Below are positions 25,601 through 32,800 of a DNA stretch of 49,102 nt, piece after piece. Under the pieces are notes generated by a model. It was not told the DNA's origin and did no database searches. It saw only the letters and a list, made by a program, of their open reading frames with translations. The translations under genes were made by a program, and so were the position numbers. Source of the DNA: Prolixibacteraceae bacterium (GTDB taxonomy: Bacteria; Bacteroidota; Bacteroidia; Bacteroidales; Prolixibacteraceae); NCBI GenBank assembly GCA_030602265.1, contig JAUWAB010000025.1, positions 1 to 49,102 on the forward strand. Direction: 5' to 3'. Every line of letters begins with the position of its first letter. The stretch's first letter is position 1.

Positions 25601-25983
25601 GCCATACCTGGATCTATTCACTGACCAGCGCTCCGGATAACAGGGCCGGAACGGCCTCCCGTTTTGGCTGGGGTAACCGCACACCATTCATGGCAAGGGT
25701 CATTCCGGGAGGCGGCAGTGGAGATACCTCGTGGCAGGAGTCTTTCATTAAAAACTGGCCTGAAAATGTGCTGCTGGTAAGTGCCATGCCTTCGCCCGAC
25801 GGTAAAAGTGCCTTGCTGCATGTACGCGAGGTGGATGGCCGGCCTGCCACTTTAGAGTTGCAGAACGGATTGAACGGGACCGCATTAAAGTTGGTTCCGA
25901 CGGATGTTACGGGTACCTTTTTAAACTCCGGAAGCTTTGAGTTAAAGCCATATGAAACCAGGTTCTATAGACTGGATTTTTAA
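22615..25983 (+). CDS. GH38 alpha-mannosidase, secreted
   Basis: This 1122-residue zinc-dependent retaining alpha-mannosidase carries a signal peptide (about residues 1-20). The catalytic domain begins near residue 275: VNFVQHTHTDIGYTRSQTE has zinc ligands H285 and D287; the likely nucleophile is D400 in AMQNDVNGIGWSL; LISIQHSGYLTDNAPPS and YTEHTVGYHNS (probable further ligand His) follow. The C-terminal half holds the beta domains (SLVVYNTLNWMRSG, LENQWYRVSVDSKRGAVAGIFDKELNRELVD). About 250 N-terminal residues of beta structure precede the barrel, resembling an NPCBM-like carbohydrate-binding region. It is the last gene of the block and likely acts in the periplasm on mannosides or N-glycan fragments. 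Confidence 0.92.
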   Translation: MKTRIFIGVFIAFFTGIQAQGIFPENTVIVNGYDRKVSGDDFSYHSSIQFAKECMLIRATDGNSSMEWTTEAVVLKSGAKSATFVWLAGIGSSPGIASFDLAVNGTGKFTFLADGSDRFSLTADDGSVLSFQRDMVDQHGDRFGFMYLTIPAERLTPGEPLRLKVTGGNAGKTSWYMTFKFPLKSGLDFRALPALTMAGGREQQLGIAGVLHFGPPAIAKIYLGRRLIAEEPVEFGYNMLKVGLPKVDKATSTDYRLTVNGQSWQGKLTLTPVRNWRVNFVQHTHTDIGYTRSQTEILAEHLRFIDYALDYCDITDNYPDEAKFRWTCEASWAVDEYLRSRPEAQVNRLMKRVNEGRIELTGMYFNFNELPDEQILAASLQPLQRFRERGLEVKTAMQNDVNGIGWSLNDYYNDMGIKYLNMGTHGHRALICFDMPTLFWWESPSGKRMLAYRGEHYMIGNTQFRIHTQEYEKFRDELLSYLASLEAKGYPYDLISIQHSGYLTDNAPPSTLACEMIRKWNEEFVWPKLKTASATAFFEEMETRHGNNFQVIRGAWPDWWTDGFGASAREVAATRMAQSDLMANTAGLTMAALQGARMPEKIKDRIDATNEALLFYTEHTVGYHNSVREPFHKNTKEQRALKESYAWEAGRRAKMLGEEAMGLLQSFISREKESSLVVYNTLNWMRSGLFTTYIDHQILPRYTAFSIVDQQGRPAKAQPVEHHSDGTYWAIWVDDIPAFGYRKYVIKVDNKAAATQVARQDGPLEVLENQWYRVSVDSKRGAVAGIFDKELNRELVDQNAEWKFGEFIYELLGNRSQMESFKLDNFTREPLEKVWFDGYTEGEVWNTIRFKGNTRAAMREGTYEFEIRLFNTTKRIDLAYAIEKAMVTDPEGIYIAFPLLMENGQLAFDVQGGEMRAGIDQIPGSVNDWNTVQNYARLYDAGAQVMLSSSEIPLMQFGGINTGRYQAGALPASTHIYGWPMNNYWFTNFNAEQHGGHTWIYSLTSAPDNRAGTASRFGWGNRTPFMARVIPGGGSGDTSWQESFIKNWPENVLLVSAMPSPDGKSALLHVREVDGRPATLELQNGLNGTALKLVPTDVTGTFLNSGSFELKPYETRFYRLDF

Positions 25984-26174
25984 TTAAGGCGCAAATCATT
26001 GCCAGAAAGGCACAAGGGCACTAAGATTATTTGCTCCTTAAGGCAAGATAAATAAGCAGATAACAGGTAACTCTGATGTTTTCTATTGTGAGAGGTACAC
26101 AATAATAAAACAAAACACCCATTCTGATAATAATCAGGGCTTATGACCTGAATATCGGTAAACAGGTAATTTTT

Positions 26175-27056
26175 TCAGGAAATTTTAACGGATGTCATAG
26201 TGAGTGAGCCGGCCACTGCCTGGTCGTTGAACAATTCCACCGTTTCATTTTTCTCCTGAAGGGCCAGTACATACAACAACGGCAGGTAGTGCTCTGGCGT
26301 CGGGATGGAGAGCTGGAAGGCCCGTCCCTGATTATTGTATTGTATCAGGGGATGGTGATCCCTGTTCCGGATAAAGGTTTTCATCTTTTCACTGGCTTCT
26401 GAAGCCCAGTCAAAGGCATAGCCACTGGAATTCAGCTTGTCCCAGGCTACCATCCGCAGGTTGTGTACCATATTCCCACTGCCGATAATCAAGACCCCTT
26501 TTTTTCTCAGGGATGCCAGCTCCCGGGCCAGTTCATAATGTTGCTGCGGCGTCTTCCGGGTATCCAGGCTCAGCTGAATAACCGGGATATCGGCTTTCGG
26601 GTAGAGATGTTTGACCACACTCCAGGCGCCATGGTCGAGTCCCCAGTTTTGATCCAACCCGACTTCCACATCCTTCAGGGTATTACTGACTTCTTTTGCC
26701 AGCTCCGGACTGCCCGGGGCAGGGTACTGGACTTCGTATAATTCGCGCGGAAATCCTCCGAAATCATGGATGGTTCTGGGCTTTTCCATGGCGGTTACAA
26801 AGGTTCCGCGGGTTTCCCAGTGTGCTGAAACACAAATTATTGCATGGGGACGGGGAATTTCCCTGCCCGTTTTTCTGAATCCGGCTACAAATTCATTCTC
26901 CTCGATAGCATTCATAGGACTGCCATGCCCCAGGAACAGTACCGGCATGGTCTCTGTGTTACCAAACCCTCTGGTAACCTGGTCCAACTCGTTTAAATTA
27001 TACATGGCGCCTGCTGTTATTAATGGTAAACTCTTCAGAAATTCGAGTCTTTTCAT
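26175..27056 (-). CDS. ygiD: DODA-type extradiol dioxygenase (YgiD family)
   Basis: This is a 293-residue member of the 4,5-DOPA extradiol dioxygenase family, which opens aromatic diols with a metal bound by His residues. Candidate ligands are H44 in VLFLGHGSPMNAI, the His in ICVSAHWETRGT and the His in GSGNMVHNLRMV; TPEHYLPLLYVLAL is the conserved C-terminal His block. A 30-residue N-terminal extension (MKRLEFLKSLPLITAGAMYN) looks like a degenerate signal anchor and is unusual for the E. coli-type enzyme. The physiological substrate is unknown. The gene starts right after the leader of repeat copy B, the same position as the DUF1593 gene after copy A. Confidence 0.87.
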   Translation of the reverse strand: MKRLEFLKSLPLITAGAMYNLNELDQVTRGFGNTETMPVLFLGHGSPMNAIEENEFVAGFRKTGREIPRPHAIICVSAHWETRGTFVTAMEKPRTIHDFGGFPRELYEVQYPAPGSPELAKEVSNTLKDVEVGLDQNWGLDHGAWSVVKHLYPKADIPVIQLSLDTRKTPQQHYELARELASLRKKGVLIIGSGNMVHNLRMVAWDKLNSSGYAFDWASEASEKMKTFIRNRDHHPLIQYNNQGRAFQLSIPTPEHYLPLLYVLALQEKNETVELFNDQAVAGSLTMTSVKIS

Positions 27057-27354
27057 TTGAATATATTATATATTAATTATTTATTATCAGATCGTTACTG
27101 CGAAGCGTTCAATCCCGGAGGGATTGCATGTGGGTAGCAAATACGATGTGGGAAGAACAGATGACCCCGGCTGGGGTCAAACCAATTGTTGATGCCTCTA
27201 TGCTACCCACATGTCACCCCTCCGGGGCTCATGACATGGATCCACTGTGGGTCTGTCAATCCATCCTGTATTTACTGACTCGGAATCTAGTTTATTCATC
27301 TCCTTTTGTCACTTTCCCTTTAAAATCAGAACTCCTTAGTGGTGAGGCTTTCAT
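27057..27354 (-). repeat. Dispersed 300-bp repeat, copy B, with small ORF
   Basis: This is an inverted copy of 8993-9292 with the same order of blocks: the ATGAAAGCCTCACCACTAA start, TGGATTGACA, CCCCGGAGGGG, GACCCC..GGGGTC, AATCCCTCCGGGATT, and an AT-rich leader that ends at the dioxygenase start codon. In this copy the first frame is open for 20 codons (MKASPLRSSDF..., 27354-27292). Its total length (298 bp) nearly equals that of copy A (300 bp). Confidence 0.8.
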
Positions 27355-27476
27355 TTGAAAAATTGCCTTGTATCCGGGTGTGGCGGTTTACGAACCGCCA
27401 AAAGAGCGCGGTTTGGATACTGCATCACCCAATAATTCGTATAGATGTTTCTTGCATTAATCACAATGCCACTTCC

Positions 27477-27510
27477 TTCAATCCCGGATTGCATGTTTAT
27501 AGCCAGATGG
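27477..27510 (-). repeat. Partial third copy of the dispersed repeat
   Basis: It matches the end region of copy A (about 9240-9205, TTCAATCCCGG..ATTGCATGTTTATAGCC) with a 4-bp deletion in the palindrome. The rest of 27355-27569 holds a GGCGGTTTACGAACCGCC palindrome (27378-27395) and no gene. Confidence 0.55.
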
Positions 27511-27569
27511 CCATCATGAGAACCCATGTATATAAAACACACCAGTGTGCTATATGTTCGAAAAGCAAC

Positions 27570-29966
27570 TTAACTCTGATCATCAAAATTGAAGTTTTTC
27601 AGGCCATTTTTTTCCTTTTTATCCTGAACGCCAAACGTATACCGGATGTTGATGCCAAACCGCCTGGTGTCGGTCTTTCTTTTGCCATAAGTGTAAATGC
27701 CCCCCTGGTTGAATTCAAAATGGTTGGTCATTGAGTTCAGGACATCACGGGCCGACAGCGATACCAGCAGCTTTTTGTTCAGCAGCGACTGGTTAAGGTT
27801 GAAGTTTAGCTGTCCGAAGGTATCCAGTTCATAAAAATTCATTACCCCTTTGTGCATCAGAAAGCCGTTCATGGTCAGCCGTGTATTCCTGGCCAGGTTC
27901 AGACTGTGATAGGTAAAGAAGCGCCAGCTACCGCGCGAAAAAGAGAGGGGTTCGTTCTGATACAGTCCATCGTAGGTGTTCAGGTTATATTGCGCCCCCG
28001 CCACAAAAAAATATTTTCCTGAAGGCGGTATCGCCCCGGTCAGCCTGAAATAGGTTTCCCTGCTCTTGCCGACATTGTCGAAGGTGCGAACATCCAGTAA
28101 CTCTTTGTCGGGATGACGGTATATCACACTGGAAATGATGTCGTTGGTCTTATTGACACCCACGGCAAAAACAGGGATGTCATCAAAGCTGATGTTTGCT
28201 TCCCAGGTATCGGTAAACTGGGGCTTCAAAGACGGATTTCCGGTTTCATAGGTATACAGGTCCACAAACCGTATCGATGGATTCAGGTTCTCATACCCGG
28301 GCCGGCCGATGGTGCGGCGGTAGATCAGAAAGCCCCGGAGTTCGTAGGTCATGATAGAAATCAGACTCCGCGAAAGATACACATAGGGAAACAAATCAAA
28401 CCGGCTGATGCTGAAACTGGTATCTGAGGGTATGACCTGCTTCCCCGAGAGATGCGTGTATTCCAGACGGGTCCCCATCTTCAGCAATAATTCCCCCGGC
28501 AGGTTTTTACTGGCCTGTACATAGGCTGCCGAAATGATTTCGTTTGACCGGTAGGTACTGTTTTTCAACAAATCGGGTTCGGGTCCGTTGAGCCTGATGG
28601 CGACAAAATCGGACTCACCCGTGAACTGTTGCAGCGTTCCTTTAACACCGGCTTCAAAGCGCCAGCGGTCGGGAATCTGCCAGTTTACGTCTGACTGCAA
28701 CTGTGTAAAAAACCTTCGTTGGTCGACTGTACCTGAACCTCCGGGATAGGGGTTGGGTTCCTGATTCAGTTGGTTGGTGTATTTTTGGCTGGTTTGGCCG
28801 TTGTTGTAGCTGAAGCTGAACTTGTTATCCCAGACTGAACCAAGGGTGTCAAGCCGACGGACAGCGCCAAAATCCTGTTGCAAAGAGATAAAGTTAGTCT
28901 GGTTGCTGGTGGTGGTTTGGTGTTCTGAATCCACCCCTGAGGTATTCAGGGATATCATGTTCCGGTTATTGGTCGTGGCATCCCGTGCACTGGCATTTAT
29001 CCTGCCGTCATAGCTCAGGTTTAACCGGTCGTTGTACTCATAGTTGATGCCATATCCGAGGTATCCCTGGTCGCTAAACGATCTGGTTCGGGCGCTTTGT
29101 GTGAGATTCTGGTTCTGATTCAGATTCCTGGTTCCGCTGATTTCCTCTGACTGGCCGCTATGGTTGAAATTGCCATTGATATACCGGGTTGACTTATCGC
29201 CGCTGTTGTTGAAAGAGATTCCGGCAAACCGGTTGCCGTAATACCCCTGGTTCATGCCGGCATTTACGGTTCCGAACCGTCCGATTTTAACCCCTCTCTT
29301 TAGCACGATGTTGATAATCCCGCCTGAGCTGGAGGCATCATATTTGGTGGATGGCGTCCGCATGACTTCAATGCGTTGTACACTGCCCGGCGGTAAACTT
29401 CTGAGAATCCCGGTGATGTCCTGGCTGCTCATTTTCTGTTCCCGGCCGTTGATATACACCGTGGCCGGCCGCGCATTATTCAGGAATATCCCTCCATCCT
29501 GGTCAACAAAGAGCCCGGGAGTCTGTTCCAATACCTCTAAGGTGTTGGTCGAACTGTTGGCCATAGGCTCGGGGTCGATGATCATTTTATCGTCCTCCTG
29601 CCTGATGATGGGGCGCCGGGCTGTAACCGTCACCTCGTCAAGGGCTACAAGATCTTCCTGTAGAAAAAATTCAAAATGGGTAATATCCCGGTTGACCGAT
29701 ATAGATTCTTCAATAGTTCTGAATCCGACCGATCGGATGATAACGGAATAGATATTCGGATCGATGGACCCAAACCGCGCTACCCCGGAAATATCCGTTA
29801 TTGTGGCTTCGGTCTTCCCGGAATTTTGGTTGAAAAGCTGAACGGTGGCACCTGGGACCGATTTCTTCTCTTTGTCCCTGACCAATATACTTACAGGAGA
29901 TGATCCTGTAACATGCATAGCCGGGAAAATATATAAGACAATAAATATTAAGGTACGGTACGGCAT
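27570..29966 (-). CDS. TonB-dependent outer-membrane receptor (OMP_b-brl_3 type)
   Basis: This 798-residue outer-membrane protein has a signal peptide (MPYRTLIFIVLYIFPAMHV). Order of domains: a carboxypeptidase-regulatory-like domain (about 25-105; KSVPGATVQLFNQNSGKTEATITDISGVARF), a plug domain (about 115-220; MIIDPEPMANSSTNTLEVLEQTPGLFVDQDGGIFLNNARPATVYINGREQ, then SSGGIINIVLKRG), and a 22-strand-type barrel rich in Asn, Tyr and Gly ending in a typical aromatic strand (GINIRYTFG). It lacks SusC length and no SusD gene follows, so it is not a standard glycan importer; siderophore, peptide or vitamin import are options. The ATG at 29966 was chosen over an upstream TTG because it begins the signal peptide. 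Confidence 0.87.
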   Translation of the reverse strand: MPYRTLIFIVLYIFPAMHVTGSSPVSILVRDKEKKSVPGATVQLFNQNSGKTEATITDISGVARFGSIDPNIYSVIIRSVGFRTIEESISVNRDITHFEFFLQEDLVALDEVTVTARRPIIRQEDDKMIIDPEPMANSSTNTLEVLEQTPGLFVDQDGGIFLNNARPATVYINGREQKMSSQDITGILRSLPPGSVQRIEVMRTPSTKYDASSSGGIINIVLKRGVKIGRFGTVNAGMNQGYYGNRFAGISFNNSGDKSTRYINGNFNHSGQSEEISGTRNLNQNQNLTQSARTRSFSDQGYLGYGINYEYNDRLNLSYDGRINASARDATTNNRNMISLNTSGVDSEHQTTTSNQTNFISLQQDFGAVRRLDTLGSVWDNKFSFSYNNGQTSQKYTNQLNQEPNPYPGGSGTVDQRRFFTQLQSDVNWQIPDRWRFEAGVKGTLQQFTGESDFVAIRLNGPEPDLLKNSTYRSNEIISAAYVQASKNLPGELLLKMGTRLEYTHLSGKQVIPSDTSFSISRFDLFPYVYLSRSLISIMTYELRGFLIYRRTIGRPGYENLNPSIRFVDLYTYETGNPSLKPQFTDTWEANISFDDIPVFAVGVNKTNDIISSVIYRHPDKELLDVRTFDNVGKSRETYFRLTGAIPPSGKYFFVAGAQYNLNTYDGLYQNEPLSFSRGSWRFFTYHSLNLARNTRLTMNGFLMHKGVMNFYELDTFGQLNFNLNQSLLNKKLLVSLSARDVLNSMTNHFEFNQGGIYTYGKRKTDTRRFGINIRYTFGVQDKKEKNGLKNFNFDDQS

Positions 29967-30015
29967 AGGAAAATAGTTAAAACCCAATCACCTCTGTGGC
30001 TGAGGCATCAAAAAA

Positions 30016-30049
30016 CATGAGGTTCCGGAGCTAAATCCGGAATCTCATG
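30016..30049 (-). terminator. Intrinsic terminator of the YtxH cluster
   Basis: CATGAG and TTCCGG pair with CCGGAA and CTCATG around an 8-nt loop, with one mismatch. On the minus strand a run of six T follows. It lies 33 bp after the last gene of the cluster and before the receptor gene. Confidence 0.8.
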
Positions 30050-30081
30050 GATTTTACCTGCCGCGAGGTGAAGCCGTGGTT

Positions 30082-30333
30082 TCAAATTTTATGCCAGTTC
30101 CTGATCTTTTTCAGCAGCAGCATGACAATAAATCCGGCAATGGTACCTGCAATTCCGGAATAACCTCCTGCAAACGATCTGAATATATTCGTGACCAATG
30201 TTTCAGGAGAAAGGAGATCTTTGGTCTTCTGTATATACAGGGATGCTTTTTTGTAATGGATCTCTCTTTCCAGCCTGAGAATGGCGAGGTCATTATCGAT
30301 CTCTTCAAATGAGGAATATATTTTTGTCTGCAT
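30082..30333 (-). CDS. Small membrane protein, DUF6327-like
   Basis: This 83-residue protein has an N-terminal charged helix (SSFEEIDNDLAILRLEREIHYKKASLYIQKTKDLL) followed by one glycine-rich transmembrane segment (GTIAGFIVMLLLKKI). It is the third gene of a tight cluster, 3 bp after the holin-like gene. The combination YtxH, holin-like, DUF6327-like recurs in Bacteroidota. The function is not known; an envelope or stress role is inferred from its neighbours. Confidence 0.7.
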   Translation of the reverse strand: MQTKIYSSFEEIDNDLAILRLEREIHYKKASLYIQKTKDLLSPETLVTNIFRSFAGGYSGIAGTIAGFIVMLLLKKIRNWHKI

Positions 30334-30336
30334 AGC

Positions 30337-30687
30337 TTACTCGTTAAAAAAGATTTCAGAAAATTTTCTGAGGACCGGCCCTTCGATCATCTTCTCCTTC
30401 AGCAGCAACACCAGTAATAAAAGCAGCAGGTAAAAACCTCCGGTGATCAGAAATCCCAACGGAAGGCTGTTGACTGCCTCACCTATGGCTAATGCGGCAG
30501 CGATGGAGCCGAAGAAAAGGACCAGCGTCAGGAACAGCAATACCAGAGTCGACCTGATGATGGTGGTGGCCGATTTCATGGTAACCTTGAAGGTCCAGAG
30601 CTTGTAATATTCAAAGGTGCTGTCTAAATAGGCCTTTGATTCGTCCTGGATCCGGCCGGCCTGATTCGCTATTTCGTTCAATGCCAT
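30337..30687 (-). CDS. Holin-like membrane protein (DUF1469 / phage holin family)
   Basis: This 116-residue protein has an amphipathic N-terminal helix (residues 1-45), two long hydrophobic segments (about 46-72 and 76-97), and a charged tail (KEKMIEGPVLRKFSEIFFNE). The pattern fits the 'putative holin X / DUF1469' proteins, which despite their name are chromosomal membrane proteins and not lysis genes here; no phage gene is nearby. It sits between the YtxH and DUF6327-like genes with 3-bp gaps, so the three are surely co-transcribed. Confidence 0.8.
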   Translation of the reverse strand: MALNEIANQAGRIQDESKAYLDSTFEYYKLWTFKVTMKSATTIIRSTLVLLFLTLVLFFGSIAAALAIGEAVNSLPLGFLITGGFYLLLLLLVLLLKEKMIEGPVLRKFSEIFFNE

Positions 30688-30690
30688 GAT

Positions 30691-31020
30691 TTATTTATGG
30701 AATTTGGCATTCTTGGCCTTGAGTGTTTCCAGCTGCTTTTCAAGAAATTCAATGGCTTCTTCGGCTTTATAGCTGCCCGATGATACCAGGTTTTCTATAC
30801 TCGATTCCAGATCGGCCTTTACATCCTCTCCTTTCTTCTTCAGCAGGGAAAGCAATTCATTGAACTTGTGTTCCATTTCGTCTTTGGCTTCTTCCATACC
30901 AGTTTTGATCTTCTGCCTTGTTACCGATCCCTTGTCGGGAGCGAACAAGATTCCAATGCCGGCTCCAACCAGTGCACCGGTGAGCAGGGCAATAATGGTT
31001 TGACCTGTGTTGTTTGACAT
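30691..31020 (-). CDS. YtxH domain protein
   Basis: This 109-residue protein has the YtxH signature: a glycine-rich transmembrane segment (TIIALLTGALVGAGIGILFAPDKG) followed by a long charged coiled-coil (TRQKIKTGMEEAKDEMEHKFNELLSLLKKK...). Related proteins are associated with general stress in Firmicutes and are widespread in Bacteroidota. It is the first gene of the three-gene cluster and has its own promoter at 31080-31049. Confidence 0.85.
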   Translation of the reverse strand: MSNNTGQTIIALLTGALVGAGIGILFAPDKGSVTRQKIKTGMEEAKDEMEHKFNELLSLLKKKGEDVKADLESSIENLVSSGSYKAEEAIEFLEKQLETLKAKNAKFHK

Positions 31021-31048
31021 ATTTCCTAAAATTTAAAAGTTAATAAGT

Positions 31049-31080
31049 AAAATATACGAAAAAATTATGAGAGTAGCAAA
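31049..31080 (-). promoter_or_regulatory. Promoter of the YtxH cluster
   Basis: On the minus strand TTTG (31080-31077), then 20 bp, then TATATTTT (31056-31049), one base short of TAnnTTTG. It lies 28 bp upstream of the YtxH start codon. The rest of the 433-bp gap up to 31453 holds only the terminator at 31328-31357. Confidence 0.6.
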
Positions 31081-31327
31081 TCAATTTCTTTGCCAGATGG
31101 CCGAAAGGTGTAATGTGTTTCTATTAATAATTGATGTAAAAGATAGAAAATCAGTTATTTAAATTAAGGTGAATAATAGGGTAAAAAAATCTTTTTATTT
31201 CTCAATTTGATAAAGTGTATGGGTCTCCTGATAAACCTATGTTGCCTATTCACAAGGTTCAATTTTGAAAACCGGACTTAAGCTTTTTTCTTTTATCAGA
31301 GAGATCATGTTGTATTTTGGGATAACA

Positions 31328-31357
31328 AAAGAGGCCACATTTACATGCAGCCTCTTT
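31328..31357 (-). terminator. Intrinsic terminator of the ABC exporter unit
   Basis: AAAGAGGC pairs with GCCTCTTT around a 14-nt loop, 97 bp after the permease stop codon. On the minus strand it is followed by TTGTTATC, a weak T tract. Confidence 0.6.
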
Positions 31358-31453
31358 ACCGGTTGAGTTTACACCCAGGTTGAAAGATTGATATTCTATA
31401 GGGTTATTAAGAACAGAATTCCTGTCTTTAAATTATCCCTTTTCTGCCTAATC

Positions 31454-32797
31454 TCATCCTCTATATGTGAGCCATTTGTACAATTCTTTCAGATTCACCT
31501 TCTTCCCATACATGAGGATGCCCGTACGGTATATCTTGGCAGCCACCCAGATAACCCCGACCAAAGTGGTGATCAGAAGGAATATGGAAAGCAGTAACTC
31601 CCAGGCAGGCACCCCATAGGGTATCCTGGCTAACATACATATGGGCGAGGTAAAGGGAATAATGGAAGCCCAGAAAGCGATGGATCCTTCAGGATTTTTG
31701 GATATGGAAAATAACAGGATAATGGAGAGTATCAACGGGAAGGTAACGGGAAATACCAGTTGCTGGGAATCCTCGTCATTATCAACAGCTGCTCCGATGG
31801 CGCCCATGAGAGAGCTGTAAAGCAGGTAACCGCCCAGGAAGTAGAAGAGAAACCCGAAAATGATCAGTGGAAGGTTAAGGGTTTTAATGGATTCCAGAAT
31901 TTCAGCGATCTGATTTTCTGCTTCGGGAATGCTTTGCTGGACCGCTCCCATCTGAGGCTGTGACTGGAGGAGGCTTTGACCCATTTCCTGTGCCGATTCC
32001 GGAGTAAAGAAGCCCTGCACAACGGTCATCCCAACCACCAGTAATACGATCCAGATTCCCACCTGGGTGAGGCCTACCAAAGCAGTGCCCAATATTTTCC
32101 CCGACATTAGCTCGAATGGTTTAACGGAGGAAATGATTACCTCGACTATCCGGTTCTTTTTTTCCTCCATAACACTTCTCATTACCAGAGAACCATACAT
32201 AAACACAAAGAAATAGATCAGGAACCCCATCCCGTAACTGGCAATAAAGGCTACCATCGAAGAGCTTTTTTTCTCCTCTCCCTTCTCAGTTACTTTCATG
32301 GTATTAACTGAAATTCGGGTTCGTGCCGCAGCCAGTTTTTCTTCCAGATCGGGTACACCGGATTCAGAAATTACCTTTTGCCTCTTGTCTGCCTCAACGA
32401 TCTGGCTAAGTCTGCGCTCTATCTGTTCGGCAAGCTCAAACGGAACCTGTTTGGGCGATGAAAGCTGCGCCCTGTTGGTGGTGATAATATTACCCGGAAT
32501 GTAGAGCAGGGCATAAAACTCACTGCCGGCCAGGTTCTCCTTCAACCGGTTATAGGTGTCGGGATCCACGAAATGGTATTTGGTAGATCCCTCCTGACTG
32601 ATTTGGCCTAAAAACATATTGGTCTCGTCATATACGGCAATGGTCCGCTCCTGATTATCGTCCCTTGTTGCCAGCCAGGCAGGGATGACCATCAGTGCTA
32701 CCATGAACAGCGGCACCAGTAAAGTGGTGACAATAAAGGATTTCTTGGTGACACGGGTAAGATATTCCCGCTTCAGTATAATAAGTGTTTTGTTCAT
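31454..32797 (-). CDS. ABC-2 type transporter permease (NatB-like)
   Basis: This 447-residue inner-membrane protein has an N-terminal helix (KKSFIVTTLLVPLFMVALMVIPAWLA), a large extracytoplasmic domain (about residues 45-180) and about five to six further hydrophobic segments. The block SLVMRSVMEEKKNRIVEVIISSVKPFELMSGKILG is a hallmark of NatB/YhaP-type ABC-2 exporters, which expel sodium, drugs or peptides. It lies 3 bp after the ATPase gene, and the pair forms a complete exporter. The substrate cannot be told. Confidence 0.88.
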   Translation of the reverse strand: MNKTLIILKREYLTRVTKKSFIVTTLLVPLFMVALMVIPAWLATRDDNQERTIAVYDETNMFLGQISQEGSTKYHFVDPDTYNRLKENLAGSEFYALLYIPGNIITTNRAQLSSPKQVPFELAEQIERRLSQIVEADKRQKVISESGVPDLEEKLAAARTRISVNTMKVTEKGEEKKSSSMVAFIASYGMGFLIYFFVFMYGSLVMRSVMEEKKNRIVEVIISSVKPFELMSGKILGTALVGLTQVGIWIVLLVVGMTVVQGFFTPESAQEMGQSLLQSQPQMGAVQQSIPEAENQIAEILESIKTLNLPLIIFGFLFYFLGGYLLYSSLMGAIGAAVDNDEDSQQLVFPVTFPLILSIILLFSISKNPEGSIAFWASIIPFTSPICMLARIPYGVPAWELLLSIFLLITTLVGVIWVAAKIYRTGILMYGKKVNLKELYKWLTYRG

Positions 32798-32800
32798 GGT

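Noticed and set aside
24211-25605. A 464-codon frame on the minus strand
   Set aside because: It lies wholly inside the GH38 gene on the other strand, has a His/Gly/Pro-rich composition typical of an antisense shadow, and shows no domain motif.
27339-27734. A 131-codon plus-strand frame
   Set aside because: It spans repeat DNA and then the antisense strand of the TonB-dependent receptor gene; no motif is visible.
27570-29966. SusC-type glycan importer
   Set aside because: It has about 800 residues rather than about 1000, resembles the OMP_b-brl_3 barrel family, and no SusD gene follows.
30337-30687. Prophage holin
   Set aside because: The holin name comes from a family label only; no phage structural, lysis or integrase gene is in the window.
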